From: Streptomyces xanthii
Lineage (GTDB): Bacteria > Actinomycetota > Actinomycetes > Streptomycetales > Streptomycetaceae
NCBI RefSeq assembly: GCF_014621695.1
Contig: NZ_CP061281.1
Span: 3,286,001 to 3,350,000 of the forward strand
Reading direction: 5' to 3'
Length of the DNA stretch: 64,000 nt
The stretch's first letter is position 1. Each line of letters opens with the position of its first letter. Both the position numbers and the translations under genes were made by a program. Positions 52,761-61,246 of the stretch are shown piece by piece. The notes under the pieces are model-generated. The model searched no databases, was not told the origin of the DNA, and worked only from the letters and a program-made list of their open reading frames with translations.

Positions 52761-54326
52761 GTGCCCTCCGAACCGCCCGCACCCTCGGGATCCACGGCCT
52801 TCGGGTCCCGGGGGCGGCGGGTGCCCCAGGGCCGGGAGACGGATCGACAAAGTCGGTGGCGACCCGTCTCCCGGCCCGCTCACAGCGGCGCAACCGCCGG
52901 CCGCACCGGCCCGCGCGTCGATCCGCTCGCCGTCGTCGCCGCCCTCTACGGGCTCCTCGCGCTGGTCCTCGTCGTACCGCGGCTGCGCCACGGGCTCGGC
53001 TGGGACGAGTCCGTCTACCTCTCGCAGTACGACCCGCGCCGGCCGGCCGCGTTCTTCAGCGCCCCGCGCTCCCGCGGCACGAGCCTGCTGACCGCGCCGG
53101 TCGTCGCGCTCACCGCCTCCACGACCGTGCTGCGCGTGGTCCTGACCGTGCTGTCCTCGGCCGCGCTCTACGCCTCGTTCCGGGTGTGGCGGCCGCTGCT
53201 CGGGACGCGGGTGACGGCGCTCGCGGCGCTGCTGTTCGCGAGCCTGTGGATCACGGTGCTGTCCGGCCCGATGGCCATGCCCAACCTGTGGGTGGCGTTC
53301 GGCGCGGTCGGCGCCGTCGGCTGCTTCCTGCGCGGCCGGGGCGTCCCGCTGGCCTGCTGCGTCGCGGGGGTGGCCCTGTTCCGGGCGCCGGACGCGGTGT
53401 GGCTGGTGCTGCCGATGGCGGTGTGCGCCGCGGCGGCCCGGGGGCGGCGGCGGATGCTGCCGTTCCTCGCGGCGGGGCTCGCCGCCGGGCTCGCCCAGTG
53501 GATCGTCGAGGCGTACGCGCGCTGGGGCGGCGTCCGCGCCCGCCTGCACGTGTCCAGCGCGACCGAGGGCGACCTCGGCCTCCACCCGAACCTCGGCACG
53601 GCCTGGCACGCCCTGAACGGACCGCTCCTGTGCCGCCCCTGCACGAGCGGCCCGCCCGACCTGCCCTTGACGTCCCTGTGGTGGCTCGCCCTCCCCCTGC
53701 TCGCGGCGGCGGCCGTCCTCCTGACCTGGCGCGACCGCCGGCGCGGACGGAACGCGCCGACGGCCCCGATCGTGCTGTGCGTCGCCTGCGCCGCCGCGCT
53801 CGGCGTCTCGTACCTGCTGCTCATCGGGTACTCCGCGCCGCGCTTCCTCGTCCCTGCGTACGCGCTCCTTGCACTGCCCGTCGCCACGGTGGCGGTGCGG
53901 ATCGCCCGGCCACGGGTGCTCGCCGCGCTGGTCGTCGCCGTGTGCGCGGTGCAACTCTGCGGGCAGTTCCTGGTGCTCGGCCGGCAGACGGCCGAGACGG
54001 CGGCGAAGGACGCCCGCTACGTGGCGGCCGCCCGCGGGCTGCGCTCACTCGGGCTGACACCGCCGTGCCTGGTCACGGGCCCGCGCGCCCTGCCCATCGC
54101 CTACGCCGCCGGCTGCGCGTCCGCGCAGCTCACCGGCAACAACGCCTCCACCACCCGGGCCGGACTGCTGCGCCGGGCGGCCCTGGTGCCGACGGCCCTG
54201 CTCACCTCACGCGGGCAGCGGCCGCCGCACCACGCCCGCGACTGGACCCCGTACGAGCTGCCGGGCACCCCCGGCTGGACGGCCTGGAAGGCGCCCGGCC
54301 GGGAGCAGCTGCCTCCCGGCCCATAG
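52761..54326 (+). CDS. Polytopic glycosyltransferase (ArnT/PMT-like GT-C fold)
   Basis: This 521-aa membrane protein has 10-11 helices. The catalytic-type acidic motif HGLGWDESVYLSQYDPR follows the first helix, as in GT39/GT83 polyprenyl-phosphate-sugar transferases. The N-terminal about 50 residues are low-complexity and contain a 13-bp inverted repeat at DNA level. The GTG at 52761 has a weak ribosome site. It forms an operon with the preceding GT4 gene, suggesting glycan or cell-wall glycosylation. Confidence 0.75.
   Translation: MPSEPPAPSGSTAFGSRGRRVPQGRETDRQSRWRPVSRPAHSGATAGRTGPRVDPLAVVAALYGLLALVLVVPRLRHGLGWDESVYLSQYDPRRPAAFFSAPRSRGTSLLTAPVVALTASTTVLRVVLTVLSSAALYASFRVWRPLLGTRVTALAALLFASLWITVLSGPMAMPNLWVAFGAVGAVGCFLRGRGVPLACCVAGVALFRAPDAVWLVLPMAVCAAAARGRRRMLPFLAAGLAAGLAQWIVEAYARWGGVRARLHVSSATEGDLGLHPNLGTAWHALNGPLLCRPCTSGPPDLPLTSLWWLALPLLAAAAVLLTWRDRRRGRNAPTAPIVLCVACAAALGVSYLLLIGYSAPRFLVPAYALLALPVATVAVRIARPRVLAALVVAVCAVQLCGQFLVLGRQTAETAAKDARYVAAARGLRSLGLTPPCLVTGPRALPIAYAAGCASAQLTGNNASTTRAGLLRRAALVPTALLTSRGQRPPHHARDWTPYELPGTPGWTAWKAPGREQLPPGP
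52830..52876. repeat. Perfect 13-bp inverted repeat within the N-terminal coding region
   Basis: GGCCGGGAGACGG (52830-52842) and CCGTCTCCCGGCC (52864-52876) are exact inverted copies spaced by 21 bases. They lie in the low-complexity start of the GT-C gene, just after the GT4 gene. The hairpin could attenuate readthrough or mark an inserted repeat. Confidence 0.5.
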
Positions 54327-54371
54327 CGCCTTCCGTGCCCTCTGTGCCCTCCGCTGCTCGCGCACCCGCCG

Positions 54372-55040
54372 CTACTCGGCCCGGAGCGCGGCGAGCTGCT
54401 GCTCGAAGGGGACGACCTGGAAGCCGTCCGCCGGGTCGACCGAGGTGATCGCGCCGTGCAGCGAGCGGGGCGCGATCGCCGCCGCCGTGTCCACGTCCGG
54501 GGTGCCCGGGCGGGGCACCGCGGCGGCCGGGGCCAGGAAGCGGGCCAGTTCGGCGCCCGCCCGGGCGATGCGCCGGTCCAGGCCCTCGTCGCCCCAGTCC
54601 TCCGAGGCCGCGTAGACCGCGGTCGGCAGGACGAGGGCCCTCAGGTACGTGAACAGCGGGCGCAGGGCGTGCTCGGTGACGAGCGAGTGCCGGGCGGTGC
54701 CGCCGGTCGCGCCGACGAGCACCGGCTTCCCGGTGAGCGCGTCCTTGTCGATGACGTCGAAGAACGACTTGAACAGTCCGCTGTACGACGCCGAGAACAC
54801 CGGCGACACGGCGATCAGGCCGTCCGAGGCCGCCACCGCGTCGAGCGCGGCGGCGAGCCGGGAGGACGGGAACCCGGTGACGAAGTGCTGGGCTATCTCC
54901 GTCGCCAGGTCCCGCAACTCGATGACCTGCACGTCGATGTCGCTCCCGGCGTGCTCCCGGGTGGCGGCGGCCAGCCGGTCGGCGAGCAGCCGGGTGGAGG
55001 ACGGGGCGCTCAGCCCCGCCGAGACGACGACGAGCTTCAT
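54372..55040 (-). CDS. NADPH-dependent FMN reductase family protein
   Basis: This 222-aa flavodoxin-fold reductase has the FMN phosphate loop AGLSAPSSTRLLADRL near the N-terminus, SPVFSASYSGLFKSFFD and LVGATGGTARHSL. It resembles the CE1759-type reductase that supplies reduced flavin to a partner. The start overlaps the LLM oxidoreductase stop as ATGA, so the pair is a two-component flavin monooxygenase. Confidence 0.87.
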   Translation of the reverse strand: MKLVVVSAGLSAPSSTRLLADRLAAATREHAGSDIDVQVIELRDLATEIAQHFVTGFPSSRLAAALDAVAASDGLIAVSPVFSASYSGLFKSFFDVIDKDALTGKPVLVGATGGTARHSLVTEHALRPLFTYLRALVLPTAVYAASEDWGDEGLDRRIARAGAELARFLAPAAAVPRPGTPDVDTAAAIAPRSLHGAITSVDPADGFQVVPFEQQLAALRAE

Positions 55041-56128
55041 GCGCTCTTGACCTCCTCGTTCTTGGCCGCGACACGGGCGGCGTGGGTGGGGGCGTCCGGC
55101 ACGTTCGCCGGCTTGAGGTTCGCGAACTCCTTGCGCAGCACCGGGACGACCTCCTCGCCGAGCAGGTCGAGCTGCTCCAGGACCGTCTTGAGCGGCAGGC
55201 CCGCGTGGTCCATCAGGAACAGCTGGCGCTGGTAGTCGCCCACGTAGTCACGGAACGACAGGGTCCGCTCGATGACCTCCTGCGGGGAGCCGACGGTCAG
55301 CGGCGTCTCGCGGGTGAACTCCTCCAGCGAGGGGCCGTGGCCGTAGACCGGCGCGTTGTCGAAGTAGGGGCGGAACTCACGCACCGCGTCCTGCGAGTTC
55401 TTGCGCATGAACACCTGGCCGCCGAGGCCGACGATCGCCTGCTCCGGGGTGCCGTGCCCGTAGTGGGCGTAGCGCTGCCGGTACAGGTTCACCATCTGCT
55501 TGGTGTGGCTGGCGGGCCAGAAGATGTTGTTGTGGAAGAAGCCGTCGCCGTAGTACGCGGCCTGCTCGGCGATCTCCGGGGAGCGGATGGAGCCGTGCCA
55601 GACGAACGGCGCGACGCCGTCGAGCGGGCGCGGGGTGGACGTGAAGGACTGGAGCGGCGTGCGGAACTTTCCCTTCCAGGTGACGACGTCCTCGTCCCAC
55701 AGGCGGCGGACCAGCGCGTAGTTCTCGATCGCGAGGTCGATGCCGTCGCGGATGTCCTTGCCGAACCAGGGATAGACCGGCCCGGTGTTGCCGCGGCCCA
55801 TCATCACGTCGACCCGGCCGTCCGAGACGTGCTGGAGCATCGCGAAGTCCTCGGCGATCTTCACCGGGTCGTTCGTGGTGATCAGGGTCGTGGACGTGGA
55901 GAGGATCAGGTTCTCCGTGCGGGCGGCGATGTAGCCGAGCATCGTCGTCGGGGACGACGGGACGAACGGCGGGTTGTGGTGCTCACCGGTCGCGAAGACG
56001 TCCAGGCCGACCTCCTCCGCCTTCTGCGCGATCGCGAGCATCGCCTTGATGCGCTCGTGCTCGGTCGGGGCACGGCCGGTCGTGGGGTCGACGGTGACGT
56101 CACCGACGGTGAAGATCCCGAACTGCAT
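55037..56128 (-). CDS. LLM-class flavin-dependent oxidoreductase
   Basis: This 363-aa luciferase-like monooxygenase shows QFGIFTVGDVT, AEEVGLDVFATGEHHNPPFV, LITTNDPVKIAEDFAMLQHV and RGNTGPVYPWFGKDI. It oxidises an unknown substrate with reduced FMN. ATG 56128 has GGAGG nine bases upstream and is preferred over GTG 56137, where the ribosome site touches the start. The flavin reductase gene is coupled downstream. A TATAGT box at 56160-56165 (minus strand) may be its -10 element. Confidence 0.87.
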   Translation of the reverse strand: MQFGIFTVGDVTVDPTTGRAPTEHERIKAMLAIAQKAEEVGLDVFATGEHHNPPFVPSSPTTMLGYIAARTENLILSTSTTLITTNDPVKIAEDFAMLQHVSDGRVDVMMGRGNTGPVYPWFGKDIRDGIDLAIENYALVRRLWDEDVVTWKGKFRTPLQSFTSTPRPLDGVAPFVWHGSIRSPEIAEQAAYYGDGFFHNNIFWPASHTKQMVNLYRQRYAHYGHGTPEQAIVGLGGQVFMRKNSQDAVREFRPYFDNAPVYGHGPSLEEFTRETPLTVGSPQEVIERTLSFRDYVGDYQRQLFLMDHAGLPLKTVLEQLDLLGEEVVPVLRKEFANLKPANVPDAPTHAARVAAKNEEVKSA

Positions 56129-56250
56129 TTCGCTCACCCTCCGGGTTGTTGACGATTCAACTATACCCCGGAACGTGAGACCCCGGCGAGCTATTCCCGC
56201 ACCCCTCCCCGAGACCCCGAGCAGACCCCCGCCGACCGCGCCTCACCCCC

Positions 56251-56853
56251 TCAGACCCGGCGCCCCGTCGCCGCCAGCAGCCGCACGAACGGATCCGCCG
56301 AGGCCGCCACCTCCACCTCCGCCCCGAACACGTTCATCCGCCGCGCCGTCGGCCCCAGCTCCGACACCGCCGCGATCAAAGGCCCCACCACCTCCGCGGG
56401 GGCCTCATAGCGCTGATCCGTCGCCCGCGCCAGATCCCACGCGTGCACCGTCAGATCCAGCAGCGCCATGGAGCCCACCAACCGGGCCGGCATGTTCATC
56501 GCCCCGGCCGTCCCCTCCTCCGCCCCGGGCCGCGACCACGCCGCGACCAGCGCCGACGCCTCCCGCGCGAACCGGTCCCGCCAGCCCGCCGCGTCCTCCC
56601 CCACGAAATCCGGCGCCCCCGAGAAGTCCGACTCCCCCTTCGCCGCGAGCGCCTGGAACTGCACCAGCACCTGGATCAGATGGTTGACCAGGTCCTTCAC
56701 CGTGTACTGCGCACACGGCGTCGGCCGCTCCAGGTCTCCGTCCGCGATCGCGGCCACCACGGGCACCGCCCGCCCCGCCGCCCGCTCCATCAGCTCACCG
56801 ACACCGAACGCCGGCTCCGCCGGCCCGACCGTCTCCCGCTCGTCACTGTCCAT
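56251..56853 (-). CDS. TIGR03086-type DinB-like metal-binding protein
   Basis: This 200-aa four-helix-bundle protein resembles mycothiol-dependent maleylpyruvate isomerase N-terminal/DinB domains. Metal-binding histidines are suggested by VKDLVNHLIQ near residue 55 and LLDLTVHAWDLARAT near residue 135. Members are numerous in mycothiol-producing actinobacteria and may use mycothiol or bacillithiol-like thiols. No operon partner. It is divergent from the AraC-type regulator. Confidence 0.78.
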   Translation of the reverse strand: MDSDERETVGPAEPAFGVGELMERAAGRAVPVVAAIADGDLERPTPCAQYTVKDLVNHLIQVLVQFQALAAKGESDFSGAPDFVGEDAAGWRDRFAREASALVAAWSRPGAEEGTAGAMNMPARLVGSMALLDLTVHAWDLARATDQRYEAPAEVVGPLIAAVSELGPTARRMNVFGAEVEVAASADPFVRLLAATGRRV

Positions 56854-56932
56854 ACCCCGACCGTACGAACGCCAGGGCGCCCGGCTCTTGAAGAAACGCG
56901 GCACTGTCAGTGGCCCGCCGTACGATCCCGGC

Positions 56933-57766
56933 ATGGAACGCGACCGCGGCCGCGCCGAGGACCAGGGCCAGGACACACGGGGCATCGTCGACCCCGCCGC
57001 CCTGCTCACCCGCGTCCGCTTCCGCCGGCTCCCGCCCGCCGAACCCCTGCGCCCCTACATCGAGCACTACTGGCTGATCGACTGGGACCTCCCCGCCCCC
57101 TACGCCTCCCACATCGTCCCGCACCCCGCCGTGCACCTCACCTTCCAGTGGGACGAGAACGAAGGACCGCCCTACGGCGAACTCACCGGCGTCAGCGCAC
57201 CCGGCCTCTACACCCGCAAGATCGGCGGCCGCGGCCGCGTCTGCGGCGTCAAGTTCCACCCGGGCGCCTTCCGCCCCTTCGCCCCCGAGACACCCGTCTC
57301 CCACTGGACCGGCCGCGTCCTGCCCTACGACGCCCTCTTCCCCACCACCGACATCCCCGCCATCGTCGGCCCCGCCGACGACCAGGACCGCGTCGCCGCC
57401 CTCGACGCCTACCTGCTCCCCCTGGCCCCGGCCGCCCCCGACCCCCAGACCGAACAGGCCCGCCGCCTCGTCGCCCGCATCCGCACCGACCGCACCGTCC
57501 AGCGCGTCGCCGACCTCGCCCACGACGAAGCCATGTCCGTACGCGCCCTGCAACGGCTCTTCGCCGGCCACGTCGGCGTCAGCCCCAAATGGTGCATCCT
57601 GCGCTACCGCATCCACGACGCCCTCGAAGCCGCCGCCACCCGCACCACCGTCGACTGGGCCGCCCTCGCCGCCGACCTCGGCTACGCGGACCAGGCCCAC
57701 CTCGTCCGCGACTTCACCACCACCATCGGCGTCTCCCCCGCCGCCTACGCGGGCGAGTCACCCTGA
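56933..57766 (+). CDS. AraC family regulator with DUF6597-type N-terminal domain
   Basis: This 277-aa protein has an N-terminal domain of the type LRPYIEHYWLIDWDLP at about 42-57, including HPAVHLTFQWDE and GVKFHPGAFRPF. An AraC helix-turn-helix follows (MSVRALQRLFAGHVGVSPKW and YADQAHLVRDFTTTIGVSP). ATG 56933 lies 79 bases from the divergent DinB-like gene, which may be its target. Confidence 0.85.
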   Translation: MERDRGRAEDQGQDTRGIVDPAALLTRVRFRRLPPAEPLRPYIEHYWLIDWDLPAPYASHIVPHPAVHLTFQWDENEGPPYGELTGVSAPGLYTRKIGGRGRVCGVKFHPGAFRPFAPETPVSHWTGRVLPYDALFPTTDIPAIVGPADDQDRVAALDAYLLPLAPAAPDPQTEQARRLVARIRTDRTVQRVADLAHDEAMSVRALQRLFAGHVGVSPKWCILRYRIHDALEAAATRTTVDWAALAADLGYADQAHLVRDFTTTIGVSPAAYAGESP

Positions 57767-57782
57767 GCACCCCGCACCCGGA

Positions 57783-57980
57783 CTACTTCGCGTGAGTGAC
57801 CGCGTAGATCATCACGAACGCCACGATGTGGATCCCGAAGAGGAAATAACCCAGGTACCACCACATGTACCGCTCCCCCTTCTTCTCCTGCGCCGCCCGC
57901 CGCGCGTCGTACTCACGCTGCAGCACGTCCAGCGGATCGGGAGCCGGAGAACCAGGGCCGGCCTGCGTGCCGTCCGACAT
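57783..57980 (-). CDS. Small membrane protein, unknown
   Basis: This 65-aa protein has a hydrophilic Pro/Arg head and one C-terminal helix pair region (YMWWYLGYFLFGIHIVAFVM). ATG 57980 with GGGAG eight bases upstream is preferred over GTG 57986. It starts just after the SDR gene stop and is probably cotranscribed with it. No family recognised. Confidence 0.6.
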   Translation of the reverse strand: MSDGTQAGPGSPAPDPLDVLQREYDARRAAQEKKGERYMWWYLGYFLFGIHIVAFVMIYAVTHAK

Positions 57981-57982
57981 CG

Positions 57983-58750
57983 TCACAGCTCCCTGTGCAC
58001 CTTGGTGTTGGAAGCCTGCGCACGCGGGCGCACCACCAGCAGATCGATGTTCACGTGCGGCGGCCGCGTCACCGCCCAGGTGATCGTGTCCGCGACGTCG
58101 TCCGCCGTCAGCGGCTCCGCGACGCCCGCGTACACCTTCTCCGCCTTCTCCCTGTCCCCGCCGAACCGCGTCAGCGCGAACTCGTCCGTCTTCACCAGAC
58201 CCGGCGCCACCTCGATCACCCGCACCGGCGTCCCCACGATCTCCAGCCGCAGCGTCTCCGCCAGCACGTGCTCCGCGTGCTTCGCGGCCACATAACCGCC
58301 GCCGCCCTCGTACGTCGCGTGCCCCGCCGTCGACGACAGGATGACCACCGTGCCGTCACCGGACCCGGTCAGCGCCGGCAGCAGCGCCTGCGTCACGTTC
58401 AACGTGCCCAGCACGTTCGTCTCGTACATCTGACGCCACTGCTCCGGGTCACCCGTCGCCACCGGATCCGCGCCCAGCGCCCCGCCCGCGTTGTTCACCA
58501 GCACCCCGACCGTCCGGAACGCCCGCGCGAACTCGTCCACCGCGGCCCGGTCCGTCACGTCCAGCCCGTACGCCACCGCGTCGTGCCCCGCCGCCGTGAT
58601 CTCCTCGGCCAGCGCCTCGATCCGGTCCTTGCGGCGCGCCGTCAGCACCACCCGATAACCCGCCGCCGCCAGCTGCCGCGCCGTCGCGGCACCGATCCCA
58701 CTGCTCGCACCGGTGACGACGGCGATACGGGACGCGGCTGCGGGGGCCAT
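57983..58750 (-). CDS. Short-chain dehydrogenase/reductase
   Basis: This 255-aa SDR has the cofactor motif TGASSGIG near residues 13-20, NNAGG, and the YVAAKHAEH catalytic Tyr-Lys. Arg residues in TARRKDR after the second strand suggest NADPH. It most resembles the YdfG-like serine/3-hydroxy acid dehydrogenases by pattern; substrate unknown. It probably forms an operon with the small membrane protein downstream. Confidence 0.87.
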   Translation of the reverse strand: MAPAAASRIAVVTGASSGIGAATARQLAAAGYRVVLTARRKDRIEALAEEITAAGHDAVAYGLDVTDRAAVDEFARAFRTVGVLVNNAGGALGADPVATGDPEQWRQMYETNVLGTLNVTQALLPALTGSGDGTVVILSSTAGHATYEGGGGYVAAKHAEHVLAETLRLEIVGTPVRVIEVAPGLVKTDEFALTRFGGDREKAEKVYAGVAEPLTADDVADTITWAVTRPPHVNIDLLVVRPRAQASNTKVHREL

Positions 58751-58812
58751 GGCTGCTCCAGACGGTACGGGCGGACGACGCGCGAACAGGGTCCCGTCCA
58801 GAGTACGCGCGC

Positions 58813-59148
58813 TCAGTCACCCCGCGGCGCGTACATGATCACCGCCATCCCCACCAGACAGATCACCGCACCCACCACGTCCCACCGCGACGGCCGGTAC
58901 CCGTCCGCGACCATCCCCCACGCGATCGACCCCGCCACGAACACCCCGCCGTACGCCGCCAGGATCCGCCCGAACTCCCCGTCCGGCTGCAACGTCGCCA
59001 CGAACCCGTACAACCCGAGCGCGATCACCCCCACCCCCACCCACACCCAGCCCCGCTGCTCCCGCACCCCCTGCCACACCAGCCACGCACCCCCGATCTC
59101 GAACAACGCGGCCAGCACGAACAGCACGACAGAACGGGCGACGACCAT
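58813..59148 (-). CDS. YnfA/UPF0060 family small membrane protein
   Basis: This 111-aa protein has four helices and the family patterns [13 protein letters not shown] near the start, [20 protein letters not shown] in the middle and a [17 protein letters not shown] ending. YnfA-type proteins are related to small multidrug or cation exporters; activity here is unknown. ATG 59148 gives the usual family length. Confidence 0.85.
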   Translation of the reverse strand: MVVARSVVLFVLAALFEIGGAWLVWQGVREQRGWVWVGVGVIALGLYGFVATLQPDGEFGRILAAYGGVFVAGSIAWGMVADGYRPSRWDVVGAVICLVGMAVIMYAPRGD

Positions 59149-59225
59149 GCCCACAGCGTCCCACGTGCGAGTCACACCCCCACGCCCCGCGCATCACGCC
59201 ACACCCCAGGTGGAACACCGCCCCC

Positions 59226-59711
59226 ATGAATCTCACCGCCACCGCCCTCACCACGGCACTCGCCACAGCCGCCCTCCTCCTCACCACCACACCGGCAGCC
59301 CCGCACACCGCCGCCGACGGCAACGCGCCCGAGGCCGACCTCGCCCACCACGGCACCGCCACCCTCACCCCCGGCCGCACCACCCTCCACCTCACCCCGC
59401 AGAACCACGGCCCCGCCGACATCCCCGACGCCACCGTCCGCCTCACCTGGAGCACCCCCCTCGCCGACGCCCAGACCCTCCCCCCGGCCTGCCTGCGCAC
59501 CGGCCCCCACTCCCTCGCCTGCCGCACCGGCGCCCTCCCCGCCGACACCACCGGCACCCCCCTCAGCCTCGACCTCCGCCTCGCCGCCACCCCCAGCGAA
59601 CTCACCCTCACCGTCGACACCGTCTTCACCGGCGGCCCCACCGACCACAACCCCGACAACGACCACCACCGGCTCCTCGTCCTGGACACCGGCGACACGT
59701 ACACCTTCTGA
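59226..59711 (+). CDS. Secreted beta-sandwich-like protein
   Basis: This 161-aa protein has a signal peptide (ALTTALATAALLLTTTPAAP) and a Thr/Pro/His-rich mature region with patterns of an Ig-like/DUF11 repeat (TLHLTPQNHGPADIPDATVR, VDTVFTGGPTDHNPDNDHHR). Two Cys residues could form a disulphide. It stands alone between the YnfA-like and MarR genes. Function unknown, possibly a cell-surface domain. Confidence 0.65.
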   Translation: MNLTATALTTALATAALLLTTTPAAPHTAADGNAPEADLAHHGTATLTPGRTTLHLTPQNHGPADIPDATVRLTWSTPLADAQTLPPACLRTGPHSLACRTGALPADTTGTPLSLDLRLAATPSELTLTVDTVFTGGPTDHNPDNDHHRLLVLDTGDTYTF

Positions 59712-59729
59712 CGCCGCTACGTTGAACCC

Positions 59730-60203
59730 GTGCCCAAGCCCACCCGCACCGCCCTGCTCGACGACCTCTTCGCCACGTCGCGCCGCTACATGGCCGCCTA
59801 CGCCCTGTTCAACCAGGCCGTCGCCGACCACCTCGGCCTGCACCCCACCGACCTGCAGTGCCTCAACCTCCTCAGCCTCGAAGCGGCCCCCGTCACCACC
59901 GGCCGCATCGCCGAACTCACCGGCCTGACCACCGGCTCCGCGACCCGCCTCGTCGACCGCCTCCAGAAGGCCGGCTACGTCACCCGGGAACGCGACACCA
60001 CCGACCGCCGCCGCGTCCTCGTCACCCTCGTCCCCGAGAAGACGGCGGAGTTCGGCGCCGTCTGGGACCGCCTCGCCACCGACTGGTCCGCCCTCTTCGA
60101 AGACCTCGAAAACTCCGAACTCGCCCTCATCACAGCCCACATGAAACGCACGGTCGCCTTCAGCACCACCCAGATCGAACGCCTCCGCCACCCACACGAG
60201 TGA
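59730..60203 (+). CDS. MarR family transcriptional regulator
   Basis: This 157-aa winged-helix protein shows LGLHPTDLQCLNLLSL, RIAELTGLTTGSATRLVDRL and the wing KAGYVTRERDTTDRRRVLVT. MarR proteins respond to phenolic or oxidant ligands; the target is unknown. GTG 59730 is the start. It has no obvious divergent partner. Confidence 0.87.
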   Translation: MPKPTRTALLDDLFATSRRYMAAYALFNQAVADHLGLHPTDLQCLNLLSLEAAPVTTGRIAELTGLTTGSATRLVDRLQKAGYVTRERDTTDRRRVLVTLVPEKTAEFGAVWDRLATDWSALFEDLENSELALITAHMKRTVAFSTTQIERLRHPHE

Positions 60204-60317
60204 GCCCGATCGAGAATCCGCCCGACACCGGAACACGCTGACTAACGTCGCAGTCGTACAACCACATAGAGCGGCCCCCGGCCGGGATTGCCGTCCCGCC
60301 CGAGGGCCTCACCAAGA

Positions 60318-60334
60318 GGAAGGCTGTAACTTCC
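60318..60334 (+). promoter_or_regulatory. Hairpin that can mask the ribosome site of the LAGLIDADG gene
   Basis: GGAAG (60318-60322) and CTTCC (60330-60334) can pair around GCTGTAA. The GGAAGG sequence is the only ribosome-site-like motif before ATG 60336, so the fold could limit translation. Short stem, so only suggestive. Confidence 0.35.
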
Positions 60335-60335
60335 C

Positions 60336-61190
60336 ATGGCTGCACGCGAGCCTAGCGCTCCACACCAACTGACGTTCGAGTCCGCCTCGGGCTTCATGGA
60401 CCTCGAAGTCCCGGAATACTCCTACATGTTTGGGTTTCTGCAGATGGACGGGCATCTGCAACAGGGAACCCGGCAAAGGGGCCGCCTGAGTGCGGAGCTC
60501 AACATCCGGGACATCGGCCTCCTGCACAGGTTCCAGGAACTGACGCCCTACAGCAGCAGCGTCACCGAGCGCACTCGGGCCACGAACTTCGCGGCAGAGA
60601 GCCACACCGCGACCTGGACCCTCTGCTCCCTCGAGGCTCGCACCCGCATCAATGAGCTCGGACTTCCCTACGGGCGGAAGTCCAAGAAGATCACGCCCCC
60701 GCGCGTGCCGTTCTCCCGCCCCGACTACCTGCGAGGCGTCATCGACGCCGACGGCTCGGTCGGCCACACGAAGGACGGCCTGCCGTTCATCTCCCTCACA
60801 ACGGCCAGCACGGCGATCGCGGTCTACCTGTGCTTCTACACGAAGAAGCTCACCGGCACTTCACGGCATCCCGGCCGCAACGAGCGGGACGGGATCTACA
60901 ACGTTCTGTACTGGAAGGAGACGGCGCAGGCCCTCTCCGCGCACTTGTACTACCCGGGCTGCTTGTCCCTCGACCGCAAGCGCCAGGCAGCTGAGTCACT
61001 CCAGGAGTGGACCCGGCCGGCGGACATGAAGCGCTCCCCGAACCGGCGCCGCTGGAAGGAGTGGGAGGACCGGGTGCTCTTGAAGCACGGTGACGCCTCA
61101 GCCGGCGCCGAGGAGCTGGGCCGGTCCGTACAGAGTTGCCACCTGCGCCTCTGGCGGCTCCGCACCGGACAAGTACCGCTCCCCCAGTAG
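60336..61190 (+). CDS. Free-standing LAGLIDADG homing endonuclease-like protein
   Basis: This 284-aa protein contains two LAGLIDADG-type helices, FGFLQMDGH at 32-40 and YLRGVIDADGSV at 131-142. Each keeps its acidic residue (D38 and D138/D140). The C-terminal region (RRWKEWEDRVLLKHG and SVQSCHLRLWRLRTG) looks like a Myb/SANT or helix-turn-helix DNA-binding module. No intein splicing blocks or intron are visible around it. GC is lower than in its neighbours. It is convergent with rtcB, a frequent intein host. The endonuclease may be a selfish gene or a domesticated factor. Confidence 0.8.
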   Translation: MAAREPSAPHQLTFESASGFMDLEVPEYSYMFGFLQMDGHLQQGTRQRGRLSAELNIRDIGLLHRFQELTPYSSSVTERTRATNFAAESHTATWTLCSLEARTRINELGLPYGRKSKKITPPRVPFSRPDYLRGVIDADGSVGHTKDGLPFISLTTASTAIAVYLCFYTKKLTGTSRHPGRNERDGIYNVLYWKETAQALSAHLYYPGCLSLDRKRQAAESLQEWTRPADMKRSPNRRRWKEWEDRVLLKHGDASAGAEELGRSVQSCHLRLWRLRTGQVPLPQ

Positions 61191-61199
61191 ACACACACA

Positions 61200-61234
61200 G
61201 AGGGGCCCGAGCCGTGTGACGGCTCGGGCCCCTC
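61200..61234. terminator. Perfect 16-bp bidirectional terminator
   Basis: GAGGGGCCCGAGCCGT and ACGGCTCGGGCCCCTC pair perfectly around GTG. The hairpin lies between the convergent LAGLIDADG and rtcB genes, so it probably ends both transcripts. Confidence 0.85.
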
Positions 61235-61246
61235 TCGTGTCCGCTC

